64,000 nucleotides of DNA from Gammaproteobacteria bacterium (GCA_017577365.1 PKRJ01000001.1:1-64000); one strand, 5' to 3'. Positions 33,122-42,444 are shown, counted from the stretch's first letter. Notes: generated from the sequence alone by a model not told the origin. Numbers and translations: made by a program.

Positions 33122-34243
33122 ATGATGGAAGCCGCGGAAACGCGCAAGGGAACGTTGACGGACCGGCTGATCGACGACGAGGGCTCGTTGCGCGAGCTCG
33201 TCGCCGAGATCGGCCGATCGAGCCTCGTGGCGCTCGATACCGAGTTCGTTCGAGAGCGCACCTACTACCCGCAGCTCTGCCTCGTGCAGGTCGCGACGGA
33301 CGACGTGACGGCGTGCGTCGACTGCCTCGCGGATCTCGATCTCGCGCCGCTCTTCGCGGTGCTCACGCGGCCGGACACGACGTGGGTGCTGCACAGCGGC
33401 CGCCAGGATCTCGAGGTGATCCATCGATACGCGAACGCGCTTCCCGCGCGGCTCATCGATACGCAGATCGCCGCCGCGCTCGCGGGACACGCCGCGCAGA
33501 TCGGGTTGCGCGAAGCGCTCTCCGCCATGCTCGGCGTGGATATCGGCAAGGACCACACGCGCTCCGACTGGAGCGCGAGGCCGTTGCCCGAAGGTCCGCT
33601 CCGCTACGCTCTCGACGACGTCCGCCACCTGTTGCCGTTATGGCGCGCGCTCGAGCAGAAGCTCGCCGCGGCAGGGCGGCTCGACTGGGTCGCGGAAGAC
33701 TGCGCACGCCTCGTCGAGGAGGCGACGCGTGACGACGTGCTCGCGATCTGGTTTCGGCTGAAAGGCGTGCAGGGCTTGAGCGCCGACGAGCGGAAAGCGG
33801 CGCTCGCGCTCGTGCTGTGGCGCGAGCGTGCGGCGGCCTCGCTCGATCGGCCGCGGCGCTGGATCATGAGCGACGAGCTCTTGATTCGGATCGCGCAGGC
33901 CCGGCCGAAGAACATCCGGGCGCTCGCCGCTATCCCCGAGATGCCGAAACGCCTCGCGCATCGGCAAGGCGCGGAGATCATCGCCCGGCTCGCCGCGCGA
34001 GACGATCCCGCCCTCGAGGAGATGCTCGCGCGCGCCGGCAGCGGCGAGCGCGCCGATCGAGACGCACTGAAAGCGTTGCAGGGGAAAGTCAAAGCGCGCG
34101 CCGCCGAGCTCGGGATCGAAGCCGAGGTCCTCGCGTCGCGGCGAGACCTCGCGGCGTTCCTCCGCGGCGTGCCGCCGCCGCATCTCGCGTCGGGGTGGCG
34201 AGCGGCCGAGCTCGCGGCGCTCGGGGAACCGACGAGCCTATGA
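33122..34243 (+). CDS. rnd: Ribonuclease D
   Basis: 3'-5' exoribonuclease that trims tRNA and small stable RNA ends. 373 aa from ATG at 33122 (a second ATG follows at once). DEDDy motifs: LDTEFVRERTYYP, HSGRQDLEVIHRY and YALDDVRHLLPLW, then an HRDC domain (about 205-285, RRWIMSDELLIRIAQARP) and a helical C-terminus. Its stop lies two bases from the stop of convergent adk. Confidence 0.94.
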   Translation: MMEAAETRKGTLTDRLIDDEGSLRELVAEIGRSSLVALDTEFVRERTYYPQLCLVQVATDDVTACVDCLADLDLAPLFAVLTRPDTTWVLHSGRQDLEVIHRYANALPARLIDTQIAAALAGHAAQIGLREALSAMLGVDIGKDHTRSDWSARPLPEGPLRYALDDVRHLLPLWRALEQKLAAAGRLDWVAEDCARLVEEATRDDVLAIWFRLKGVQGLSADERKAALALVLWRERAAASLDRPRRWIMSDELLIRIAQARPKNIRALAAIPEMPKRLAHRQGAEIIARLAARDDPALEEMLARAGSGERADRDALKALQGKVKARAAELGIEAEVLASRRDLAAFLRGVPPPHLASGWRAAELAALGEPTSL

Positions 34244-34245
34244 AT

Positions 34246-34890
34246 CTATAGCCCGAGCGCGGCGAGCAGCCGCCCGTGGACCTCGTCCACCGTCCCTTCG
34301 GCGTCGACGCGGCGCAGCAAGCCCCGCGCCGCGTAGTGATCGACGAGCGGCGCCGTCTGACGCTTGTAGACCTCGAGACGATTGCGGATCGTCTCCTCGT
34401 TGTCGTCGTCGCGACGGAGCAGCTCCCCGCCGGCCTGGAGGCACTCGTCGATCTCTTCCTTCGGAGAGAAATAGATGTTCAGCACCTTGCCGGTCTTCGA
34501 GCACGTCCGCCGGCCGGTCAGCCGCTTCATCAGGATGTCGAAATCGACGTCCATCAGGACGGCCGCGTCGAGCTTCAAGCCGAGCTCGCCGAGCACGTGG
34601 TCGAGATCCTCGGCCTGCTTCGCGTTGCGCGGATAGCCGTCGAGCACGAAGCCTCGGCCCGCGTCCGGCTTCGTCAGCCGTTCCTTGATCATCCCGAGGA
34701 CGATGTCATCGGACACGAGCTCGCCGGCGTCCATCGCGGCCTTGGCGCGCAGCCCGAGCTCCGTCCGATCCGCGACGGCCTGGCGAAGCAGGTCCCCGGT
34801 CGAGATTTGGAGCCAGCCGCGCTCGGCCTCGAGGCGCTTGGCCTGAGTACCCTTGCCCGACCCCGGGGCTCCCAGCATCACGATTCGCAT
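34246..34890 (-). CDS. adk: Adenylate kinase
   Basis: Interconverts ATP and AMP with 2 ADP. 214 aa, the usual long form with a LID. P-loop GAPGSGKGTQAKRL at the N-terminus, GFVLDGYPRNAKQA, LTGRRTC at the LID entry, and RRDDDNEETIRNRLEVY. The ATG at 34890 has GGAGG seven bases upstream; codons further up are not used. Divergent from the PPi-dependent phosphofructokinase gene, 121 bases away. Confidence 0.96.
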   Translation of the reverse strand: MRIVMLGAPGSGKGTQAKRLEAERGWLQISTGDLLRQAVADRTELGLRAKAAMDAGELVSDDIVLGMIKERLTKPDAGRGFVLDGYPRNAKQAEDLDHVLGELGLKLDAAVLMDVDFDILMKRLTGRRTCSKTGKVLNIYFSPKEEIDECLQAGGELLRRDDDNEETIRNRLEVYKRQTAPLVDHYAARGLLRRVDAEGTVDEVHGRLLAALGL

Positions 34891-35011
34891 TCGCAGTCCT
34901 CCGGGCCGCGCTTCCCATTCGAAGCAGCGTAAGCTAACGGCCGAGTTCGCCGCCGTCAAACGTGCGGCGGTTTGCTATGCTGTCCGCCATTTCTTTCAGG
35001 GAGAAGCGAAG

Positions 35012-36274
35012 GTGAAGCGGAACGCGTTCTATGCGCAATCCGGAGGCGTCACGGCCGTGATCAACGCGAGCGCGTGCGGCGTGATCGAGACGGCGCGCAA
35101 GCACCGCGACAAGATCGGCAAGGTCTATGCCGGCCGCAACGGCATCATCGGCGCGTTGACGGAAGACCTGATCGACACGAGCGCCGAGAGCGCGAAGACG
35201 ATCGCGGCGCTGCGATACACGCCGGGCGGCGCGTTCGGCTCCGCCCGCTACAAGCTGAAGGGACTCGACGAGAACAAGGCCGAGTACGAGCGCCTCATCG
35301 AGGTCTTCGAGGCGCACAACATCGGCTACTTCTTCTACAACGGCGGAAACGACTCGATGGACACCGCGAACAAGGTGTCGCAGATGGCGAAGCGCATGAA
35401 GTTTCCGCTGAAGTGCATCGGCATCCCGAAGACCGTCGACAACGACCTGCCGTTCACGGATTGCTGTCCCGGATTCGGGTCGGTCGCGAAATACGTCGCG
35501 GTCTCCACCCGCGAGGCCGCGCTCGATGTCGCGTCGATGTCGAAGACCTCGACGAAGGTCTTCATCCTCGAGGTCATGGGCCGGCACGCCGGATGGATCG
35601 CCGCGGCCGCGGGCCTGGCGGGCCAAGGCGAAGGCGATCCGCCGCACGTCATCGTGTTTCCGGAGATCCCGTTCGACAAGCAGGCGTTTCTCGATCGCGT
35701 CGCCGAGAGCGTGAAGCGCTACGACTACTGCGTCGCCGTCGTCTCGGAAGGCGCGCGGTACGCCGACGGCCGATTCCTCGCCGAGGCCGGCACGAAGGAC
35801 GCGTTCGGGCACACGCAGCTCGGCGGCGTCGCCGCGACGATCGCGGACATGGTGCGCTCCGAGCTCGGCCTGAAATACCACTATGCGATCGCGGACTACC
35901 TGCAGCGATCGGCCCGCCACATCGCGTCCAAGGTCGACGTCGAGCAGGCCTATGCCGTCGGCAAGGCCGCCGTCGAGCTCGCGCTCCGGGGCGAGGACGC
36001 CGTGATGCCGACGATCGAGCGCAAGTCCGACCGGCCCTATCGCTGGACGATCGGCAAGGTCGCGCTGTCGAAGGTCGCGAACCGCGAGAAGGGCGTGCCG
36101 CGGCGCTTCATCGGCAAGGACGGCTTCTCGATCACCGAGGCGTGCCGGCGCTACCTCGCGCCGCTGATCCAGGGGGAGGACTATCCGCCCTACAAGAACG
36201 GGCTGCCGGACTACGCGGTCCTGAAAAACAAGCCCGTGGAGCGCCGGCTCGGCACGGAGTTTGTGCTAAAGTAA
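35012..36274 (+). CDS. pfp: Pyrophosphate-dependent 6-phosphofructokinase
   Basis: Reversible phosphorylation of fructose 6-phosphate with PPi instead of ATP, so it works in glycolysis and gluconeogenesis. 420 aa from the GTG at 35012 with AGGGAG upstream. PFK fold motifs: SGGVTAVINASA near residue 10, YNGGNDSMDTANK with Asp114 where ATP enzymes have Gly, IPKTVDNDLP at 138-147, MGRHAGWIAA and VVSEGA. The GGxD pattern is the recognised PPi-specificity mark. hppA is the next gene on the strand. No ATP-PFK is seen in the window. Confidence 0.93.
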   Translation: MKRNAFYAQSGGVTAVINASACGVIETARKHRDKIGKVYAGRNGIIGALTEDLIDTSAESAKTIAALRYTPGGAFGSARYKLKGLDENKAEYERLIEVFEAHNIGYFFYNGGNDSMDTANKVSQMAKRMKFPLKCIGIPKTVDNDLPFTDCCPGFGSVAKYVAVSTREAALDVASMSKTSTKVFILEVMGRHAGWIAAAAGLAGQGEGDPPHVIVFPEIPFDKQAFLDRVAESVKRYDYCVAVVSEGARYADGRFLAEAGTKDAFGHTQLGGVAATIADMVRSELGLKYHYAIADYLQRSARHIASKVDVEQAYAVGKAAVELALRGEDAVMPTIERKSDRPYRWTIGKVALSKVANREKGVPRRFIGKDGFSITEACRRYLAPLIQGEDYPPYKNGLPDYAVLKNKPVERRLGTEFVLK

Positions 36275-36576
36275 CGGGCCTTTCGCGACCCTCAAGCTCG
36301 CTCGATAGGCCCGCGGCGATGCCAGGCCCGGCCTGGGTTTCGCCGTTCCTCGCCGTCCGGGAGCGCTCCGCAGCCCCCGGCTCGACGAAGCGACGCGCCG
36401 GCTCGGGTGCGCGGGGCGGCCGCGAGTTAGAGCAAGAAAACACGCGAGATAGAGCAAGAAAATAGCGGCTTCCCGGCACAAGATCTGCGCCGGGGTGGAA
36501 TCGTTCGGTAGGTGAGCCCGGTCTCGAAGCGCCGCCGGCGCGGTTCGCGAGGGTACCGGCATTTCGGGAGGACGGA
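36275..36576. other. Leader region between pfp and hppA
   Basis: 302 bases without a gene. It contains a 22-bp imperfect tandem repeat (36421-36464). No strong terminator separates the two genes, so read-through from pfp is possible; a separate hppA promoter in the AT-richer repeat region is equally possible. Confidence 0.5.
36421..36464. repeat. 22-bp tandem repeat upstream of hppA
   Basis: CGCGAGTTAGAGCAAGAAAA plus CA (36421-36442) is followed directly by CGCGAGATAGAGCAAGAAAA plus TA (36443-36464): two differences in 22. The A-rich core stands out against the GC-rich surroundings. Two copies one helical repeat pair apart (22 bp) could be a protein-binding array. Confidence 0.8.
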
Positions 36577-38583
36577 ATGACGTTAGCGCTTTGGCTCTCA
36601 TTGGGAGCGGCGGTGCTGGCCGTGCTGTACGGCCTGTACTCCACGAGGTGGGTGCTGGCCCAGTCGGCGGGCACCGAGCGGATGCAGCAAATCGCCGCCG
36701 CCATTCAGGAAGGCGCGAAGGCCTACATGAACCGGCAGTACACGACCATCGGCATCGTCGGCGTCGTGCTGTTTCTGGTGCTCGGCGTCGCGCTCGATTG
36801 GGCCACGGCGTTCGGGTTCCTGATCGGCGCCGTCTTCTCGGGTCTCGCGGGCTACATCGGCATGTTCGTCTCGGTGCGCGCGAACGTGCGCACGACGCAA
36901 GCGGCGACGCAGGGCCTGAACCCGGCGCTTCGGATCGCGTTCCGGGGCGGCGCGATCACGGGTCTCCTCGTCGTCGGCCTCGGCCTCCTGGGCGTCTCGG
37001 GCTATTACGCGGTGCTCGCCGCGTCGGGCGTCGAGCAGGCGGACATCCTCCACGCGCTGGTCGGTCTCGCGTTCGGCGGCTCGCTGATCTCGATCTTCGC
37101 GCGACTCGGCGGCGGCATCTTCACGAAGGGTGCCGACGTCGGCGCGGACCTCGTCGGCAAGGTCGAGGCCGGCATTCCCGAGGACGATCCGCGCAACCCG
37201 GCCGTGATCGCGGACAACGTCGGCGACAACGTTGGCGACTGCGCCGGCATGGCGGCCGACCTGTTCGAGACGTATGCCGTGACGGTCATCGCCGCGATGC
37301 TGCTCGGCGGCCTCGCCGCGAACGAGCTCGGCGTGAACGCCGTGCTCTACCCGCTCGCGCTCGGCGGCATCTCGATCGTCGCGTCGATCATCGGCACGTT
37401 CTTCGTGCGGACGAACTCCGGGAAGATCATGAGCGCGCTGTACAAGGGCGTGATCGTCTCCGGCGTGCTCGCCGCGATCGCGTTCTACCCGATCACGAAT
37501 TCGCTGATGGGCGAGAACGCGACGAGCCTCTATCTCTCGGCGCTGATCGGCCTGCTGCTGACCGCGGCGATGGTCGTGATCACCGAGTACTACACGGGCA
37601 CGAACTTCAGCCCGGTGAAGAAGGTCGCCGCGGCCTCGCAGACCGGCCATGCGACGAACATCATCGCGGGGCTCGGCGTGTCCATGAAGGCGACCGCGTT
37701 GCCGGTGATCGCCGTCGCGCTGTCGATCTGGGCCACTTACGAGCTTGCCGGCCTCTACGGCATCGCGATCGCCGCGACGACGATGCTCTCGATGACCGGC
37801 ATGATCGTCGCGCTCGACGCGTTCGGTCCGATCACGGACAACGCGGGCGGCATCGCCGAGATGTCGGAGCTCCCCGGCGAGGTCCGCAACGTGACCGACG
37901 CGCTCGACGCCGTCGGCAACACGACGAAGGCCGTGACGAAGGGCTACGCGATCGGCTCGGCCGGCCTCGCGGCGCTCGTGCTGTTCGCCGACTACCAGTT
38001 CCGGCTCGAGGAGGCCGGCCTCACGGACGTCGTCTTCAGGCTCGACGACCACCGCGTGATCATCGGCCTGCTGATCGGCGGACTCGTGCCTTACCTCTTC
38101 GGCGCGCTCGCGATGGAAGCGGTCGGCCGCGCCGCGGGCTCGGTCGTGAACGAGGTCCGGCGCCAGTTCCGCGAGATCGCCGGCATCATGGAAGGCAAGA
38201 CGAAGCCCGACTACTCGCGCGCCGTCGACATGCTGACGAAGGCCGCGATCAAGGAGATGATCGTGCCGTCGCTGCTACCGCTGCTCGTGCCGATCATCGT
38301 CGGCTTGCTTCTCGGTCCCGAGGCGCTCGGCGGCGTCCTGCTCGGCACGATCGTGACGGGTCTCTTCGTCGCGATCTCGATGACCACCGGCGGCGGCGCG
38401 TGGGACAACGCGAAGAAGTACATCGAGGACGGCAATTTCGGCGGCAAGGGTTCCGAAGCTCACAAGGCCTCGGTGACCGGCGACACGGTCGGCGACCCGT
38501 ACAAGGACACGGCCGGCCCGGCGATCAATCCGCTGATCAAGATCATCAATATCGTCGCGCTGCTGGTCGTTCCGCTGCTCTAA
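36577..38583 (+). CDS. hppA: K+-independent H+-translocating membrane pyrophosphatase
   Basis: Integral membrane enzyme coupling PPi hydrolysis to proton pumping. 668 aa, about 16 membrane helices. Catalytic motifs GADVGADLVGKVE (185-197) and IADNVGDNVGDCAGMAADLF (211-230), EYYTGTNFSPVKKVA, and the C-terminal DTVGDPYKDTAGPAINPLIK are intact. At the cation-selectivity site the sequence is GNTTKA with Lys451, the mark of the K+-independent H+-pumping subfamily. A GGAGG site lies six bases before the ATG. A long open frame in another reading (36591-41240) is a shadow. Confidence 0.97.
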   Translation: MTLALWLSLGAAVLAVLYGLYSTRWVLAQSAGTERMQQIAAAIQEGAKAYMNRQYTTIGIVGVVLFLVLGVALDWATAFGFLIGAVFSGLAGYIGMFVSVRANVRTTQAATQGLNPALRIAFRGGAITGLLVVGLGLLGVSGYYAVLAASGVEQADILHALVGLAFGGSLISIFARLGGGIFTKGADVGADLVGKVEAGIPEDDPRNPAVIADNVGDNVGDCAGMAADLFETYAVTVIAAMLLGGLAANELGVNAVLYPLALGGISIVASIIGTFFVRTNSGKIMSALYKGVIVSGVLAAIAFYPITNSLMGENATSLYLSALIGLLLTAAMVVITEYYTGTNFSPVKKVAAASQTGHATNIIAGLGVSMKATALPVIAVALSIWATYELAGLYGIAIAATTMLSMTGMIVALDAFGPITDNAGGIAEMSELPGEVRNVTDALDAVGNTTKAVTKGYAIGSAGLAALVLFADYQFRLEEAGLTDVVFRLDDHRVIIGLLIGGLVPYLFGALAMEAVGRAAGSVVNEVRRQFREIAGIMEGKTKPDYSRAVDMLTKAAIKEMIVPSLLPLLVPIIVGLLLGPEALGGVLLGTIVTGLFVAISMTTGGGAWDNAKKYIEDGNFGGKGSEAHKASVTGDTVGDPYKDTAGPAINPLIKIINIVALLVVPLL

Positions 38584-38599
38584 CGGCTACTCGTGCTGT

Positions 38600-38636
38600 G
38601 CCGCCGTCTCGCGACGCGAGGCGGCGGCTTTTTTCT
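38600..38636 (+). terminator. Rho-independent terminator of hppA
   Basis: GCCGCC...GGCGGC stem with an inner CTCGCG/CGCGAG helix, followed by six Ts (38629-38634), 17 bases after the hppA stop. Textbook form. Confidence 0.85.
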
Positions 38637-38813
38637 TCTTGCATAGTGTCTTGCCGCGAGGCACATCCCCGCCCGCGACTCGTCCTCCCGCGCAGCCGGA
38701 TCCGCGTTCGCGGAATCTCGATTTGCCCCCGCATACGAGCTCGCGGCGCGTCAGGGCCGCGTTCATGCGGCGCCTGCGCCGCAGATCGAAGCGACGACGG
38801 CGATACAACCCGC

Positions 38814-41117
38814 TCAGTGAATCGGGCGCGGGCGCTCGACGACGTAGCCCTGGATGAAATCGACGCCGAGCGCGCGAGCCGCCTCGAACGACGAGCGATC
38901 CTCGACCTGCTCGGCGATGACACGGAAATCGAGCGAGCGCGCCAGCTTGATCATCGCGCTGACCATCTCGCGGTTCACGCTGTCCTCGGCAAGATTGCGC
39001 GTGTAGACGCCGTCGATCTTCAGGTAGTCGAGGGACAGATTCTTCAGGTTCGCGAAAGAGCCGATGCCGCTGCCGAAGTCTTCGAGCGCGAAACGACAGC
39101 CGATGCCGTGCAGCACGGCGATGAATCGCCGAGCATGATCGAGGTTGTGCACGACGGCGGACTCGCGCACCTCGAAGCAGATCTGCGCGGGATCGACGCC
39201 GGTGTGGTCGAGCAGGTCGACGACGAACTCGAGAAAGCTGTCGTCGCCGAGCGTCTGCCCCGAGAGATTGATGTTGCACGTTCGGTCGTCGGGCACGTGC
39301 AGCGCGCCGCCGGCCATCGCGCTCAACGTGCTCTGCACGACCCAACGATCGATATGGGACATCAGCTGGTAACGCTCGGCGGCGCCGAGGAACTGAGACG
39401 GGAGCACGTGCTTGCCCGACTCGTCGCGCATCCGCAGCAACACCTCGACCGCCGGGCCGTTCACGCCGCGTCCCGCGACGGCGATGATCGGCTGCGTATG
39501 CAGCTCGAACCGTCCTTCCTTCAGCGCGCGCTGCAGCCGTTGCAGCCATTGGATCTCGCCTCGCTCGCGCGCGAGGATCTCGTCGCGAGCCGAGTAGACG
39601 TGCACGCGTCCGCGGCCCTGCTGCTTCGCGACGTAGCAAGCCGAATCCGCGGCGCTCAAGACCGCCTCGGCCGAGACGCTCTCGTGCCCGACCTCGACCA
39701 TGCCGATGCTGACGCCGATGTCGAAGACGCGGTCCTGCCACGAGAAGCGATAATTCGCCACCGCCTCGCAGATGTCGCCGGCGATTTGACGCGCCTTGTC
39801 GAGCGGACAGCCGACGAGCAGCATCGCGAACTCGTCTCCGCCGACGCGCGCGACGGTATCCGAATCGCGAACTTTCTGCTTGAGCAACGCCGCGATCTCT
39901 CTCAGCAGATTGTCGCCGGCGATGTGTCCGCAGGTGTCGTTGACGAGCTTGAAATTATCGAGGTCGAGATAGCTGACGACGTGCCCCACCGCGTCGGTGC
40001 GAGCCGATGCGAGCGCCGACTCGAGCCGCCGCTCGAACTCCGCACGGTTCACGAGCCCGGTCAACGCGTCGTGAGTCGCTTGATACGACATCTCGCGAGC
40101 GAGACCACGAATCTCGCTGACGTCGTGGAAGATCACGACGCAACCCGCGATCTCGCGATCCGGCCCCTGTATCGGCGATGCGGTGAGCTCCGTCGAGAAC
40201 TCTCGATCCGACACCTTGCTCATCAAGAGCGCGCGTCGGCCGAGATTCACTCGCCGCCGTTCGACGAGGCACTGCTGCACCGGATCCCCGAGCGACGAGC
40301 GATCGATCTCGTCGACGAGCGCGATCAAGTCGCCGATCCGCTTCCCGATCGCGATGGCCCTCGTGGTCCCGATCAGCTGCTCCGCCGCCTCGTTCATGTA
40401 ATCGATCGTTCCGTCCGTGTCCGTCGTGATCACGCCCTCACCGATCGATTCGAGGGTGATCCGCGCCTGAAGCTTGCTGCGTCCGAGGGCCGTTTCCATG
40501 CTCTTGCGCGGGCTGATATCGCGAGCGACGGTGAGCAGCGCCTTGCGGCCCTCCCACGTGACGACGCGGCTGCGAAGCTCGGCCCAAAGCCCGGGCTCGT
40601 CTCCGCTGATCAGCTGAACCTCGAGCGGCGATTCGAGCTCTTGACCTTCGAGCAGCGCGTCGACGTGCCGGGACACGGTCTCGCGATACGCCGGGCGCAA
40701 GAGGTCGGTGACCGGCTTACCGACGAGCGACGCGCCTTCGACGCCGAAAAGCTCACCCGCCGACCGATTCGCGAACAGGATCGTATTGGTGTGCACGACG
40801 GCGATATCGGTCAGCGTGTCGGCAAGCTCCAAGAAGAGCGTATCGACGGACTGCGAGTCCGCCGCCCCTTCCCGCTCGCGATCGAGCAGACGGTTCACGC
40901 TCGCGGCGATATCGACGAACTCGCTGCGGCGCCCGTTCAGAACGAGCCGCTGTTGGCCGCCGCGCCGCGCAAGCAGAGCGTGCACGTCTTCCTTGAGCCG
41001 GTCGATTTCGCGCCGCAGCGGTCTTCGCGCGAACCACACCGAGGCGGCAACGGCAGCGATCAGCAGCAGCACGACTGCAGCCAAACGCAATACGAGATCG
41101 GAACCGAAGAAATCCAC
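38814..41117 (-). CDS. Membrane-anchored PAS-GGDEF-EAL c-di-GMP signalling protein
   Basis: 767 aa. One N-terminal membrane helix (8-30), a short coiled segment, two PAS-like sensor domains (about 90-205 and 215-340), GGDEF (about 345-510) and EAL (about 525-765). The cyclase site is intact GGDEF (426-430) with an RDSD inhibitory I-site at 417-420, so diguanylate cyclase activity with product feedback is likely. The EAL half is altered: EVL for EAL (558-560), EDFGSG for DDFGTG (679-684), AEQVE for AEGVE. The other ligands (Asn617, Glu652, Lys700) are present, so phosphodiesterase activity may be reduced rather than lost. It stands alone on its strand. Confidence 0.92.
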   Translation of the reverse strand: MDFFGSDLVLRLAAVVLLLIAAVAASVWFARRPLRREIDRLKEDVHALLARRGGQQRLVLNGRRSEFVDIAASVNRLLDREREGAADSQSVDTLFLELADTLTDIAVVHTNTILFANRSAGELFGVEGASLVGKPVTDLLRPAYRETVSRHVDALLEGQELESPLEVQLISGDEPGLWAELRSRVVTWEGRKALLTVARDISPRKSMETALGRSKLQARITLESIGEGVITTDTDGTIDYMNEAAEQLIGTTRAIAIGKRIGDLIALVDEIDRSSLGDPVQQCLVERRRVNLGRRALLMSKVSDREFSTELTASPIQGPDREIAGCVVIFHDVSEIRGLAREMSYQATHDALTGLVNRAEFERRLESALASARTDAVGHVVSYLDLDNFKLVNDTCGHIAGDNLLREIAALLKQKVRDSDTVARVGGDEFAMLLVGCPLDKARQIAGDICEAVANYRFSWQDRVFDIGVSIGMVEVGHESVSAEAVLSAADSACYVAKQQGRGRVHVYSARDEILARERGEIQWLQRLQRALKEGRFELHTQPIIAVAGRGVNGPAVEVLLRMRDESGKHVLPSQFLGAAERYQLMSHIDRWVVQSTLSAMAGGALHVPDDRTCNINLSGQTLGDDSFLEFVVDLLDHTGVDPAQICFEVRESAVVHNLDHARRFIAVLHGIGCRFALEDFGSGIGSFANLKNLSLDYLKIDGVYTRNLAEDSVNREMVSAMIKLARSLDFRVIAEQVEDRSSFEAARALGVDFIQGYVVERPRPIH

Positions 41118-41279
41118 TGGAATGCGGGCCTTTTAGTTGTTGTTATGACCCCTTTCGGGGCGGTTCCTCTCGCCCCGGCCGCCACGATCCGTCGACGGCG
41201 GCACTTTCTCGAGGCACAACGCGTCGTTCGTTGCCGGTAAGATAACTCAACGCGCCGCGGGCAGCCGCCTGGATTTGAC

Positions 41280-41316
41280 TATAATTCTTGACAGTCCGCC
41301 TTGTCGGGCTTGCTTA
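41280..41316 (+). promoter_or_regulatory. Possible promoter region of pcm-rhodanese-tolC
   Basis: A perfect TATAAT at 41280-41285, though without a good -35, is followed by TTGACA at 41288-41293 with TGCTTA 17 bases on (41311-41316). The region is AT-rich for this genome. Which element is used cannot be settled by eye. Confidence 0.35.
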
Positions 41317-41388
41317 AACTCCGCTACGCTACCGGCCCTTTTCCGCGTCCATCCGCCCTCCTTGAACCAAGAGGTAAGACGCCCTGTC

Positions 41389-42051
41389 ATGAGTGCCGAG
41401 ATTCATCTCGAGACCGCCAAGCGGCAGATGCTCGGGCAGCAGATCCGCGCCTGGGAAGTCTTCGACGAGCGAGTGCTGTCGGCGATCGAATCCGTGCCGC
41501 GGGAACGCTTCGTACCGAGCGAGTTTCGTGAGCTCGCGTTCGCCGATATCGAGATTCCGTTGCCTCACGGCCAGCGGATGATGGCGCCCAAGGTCGAGGG
41601 CCGACTGCTGCAAGCATTGCAGCTCGAAGCCAGCGATCGGGTGCTCGAGATCGGGACCGGAAGCGGCTATCTCACGGCGTGCCTGGGACGGCTCGCCGGC
41701 GAGATCGTGAGCGTCGAGTACTTCCCGGACATGGTCGAAAGCGCCCGCGCGAAGCTCGCCGAGATCACCGACATCGACGTCGAGCTCCGTGCCGCGGACG
41801 CGATGACGCTCGACTACTCCGCGGAATTCGACGCGATAGCGGTCACGGGCTCCGTGCCCGAGCTCGACGACCACTTCATTCGGATGCTGCGGCCGGGCGG
41901 CCGGCTGTTCATCATCGTCGGGAGAGCACCTGTAATGGAAGCCCGGCTCGTTCGTATGCATCATGGAGGCCGGTGGACCGAGGAGAGTCTCTTCGAGACG
42001 TTGATCACGCCGTTGATCAACGCCGAGCGGTCCGAACCGTTCGTTCTTTGA
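41389..42051 (+). CDS. pcm: Protein-L-isoaspartate O-methyltransferase family protein
   Basis: SAM-dependent methyltransferase of the protein-repair family. 220 aa from the ATG at 41389. Motifs: RERFVPSEFRELAFADIEIP, GQRMMAPKVEGRLLQAL, and the SAM loop VLEIGTGSGYLTACLG. The catalytic-loop sequence GQRMMAPK differs from the classical GQTIS-type loop of true Pcm, which is typical of the shorter paralogue encoded next to rhodanese and tolC in gammaproteobacteria; repair activity is therefore not assured. Confidence 0.85.
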   Translation: MSAEIHLETAKRQMLGQQIRAWEVFDERVLSAIESVPRERFVPSEFRELAFADIEIPLPHGQRMMAPKVEGRLLQALQLEASDRVLEIGTGSGYLTACLGRLAGEIVSVEYFPDMVESARAKLAEITDIDVELRAADAMTLDYSAEFDAIAVTGSVPELDDHFIRMLRPGGRLFIIVGRAPVMEARLVRMHHGGRWTEESLFETLITPLINAERSEPFVL

Positions 42052-42064
42052 TGAAGTCCGCGCA

Positions 42065-42400
42065 ATGCCGGAAGTGCCCGAACTGACGCCCCTCGAAGTC
42101 GCGCAGCGATGGCCGCAGGGGCGAGACGGCTCCGCCGTCTTGATGCTCGACGTGCGGGAGCACGACGAGATTCAGCGGGCAGCGATTCCGGGCGCGCACC
42201 ACATTCCGATGGGCGAAGTGCCGGCTCGACTCGACGAATTACCGAAAGACAAGCCGATCGTCGTGTTCTGTAAAGCCGGCGGGCGCAGCCGACGCGTCGC
42301 GCAGATCCTCGCCGAGCACGGTTTCGATCAAGTGTTCAACCTCGATGGCGGCATCGATGCGTGGTCACGCACGCTGGACTCGACCGTCCCGCGTTACTGA
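42065..42400 (+). CDS. Single-domain rhodanese-like protein
   Basis: 111 aa sulfurtransferase-fold protein. The active-site loop is VVFCKAGGRSRRVA with the catalytic Cys; LDVREHDEIQRAAIPGAHHIPMG is the family N-block and NLDGGIDAW the C-block. 13 bases after pcm and 44 before tolC, an arrangement seen widely in gammaproteobacteria. The physiological sulfur donor is unknown. Confidence 0.93.
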   Translation: MPEVPELTPLEVAQRWPQGRDGSAVLMLDVREHDEIQRAAIPGAHHIPMGEVPARLDELPKDKPIVVFCKAGGRSRRVAQILAEHGFDQVFNLDGGIDAWSRTLDSTVPRY

Positions 42401-42444
42401 CTCGAGCGCGGTGCCCCGAATCTCTCAACCAGAATGGGAATTCG

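Noticed and set aside
38639..38857. 72-codon frame just after the hppA terminator
   Set aside because: Arg/Pro/Ser-rich, no ribosome site, and it runs antisense into the GGDEF-EAL gene.
36591..41240. A 1549-codon open frame on the plus strand
   Set aside because: It runs through hppA in the wrong frame and antisense through the GGDEF-EAL gene; it has the R/A/D-rich composition of a GC-rich shadow and no domain.
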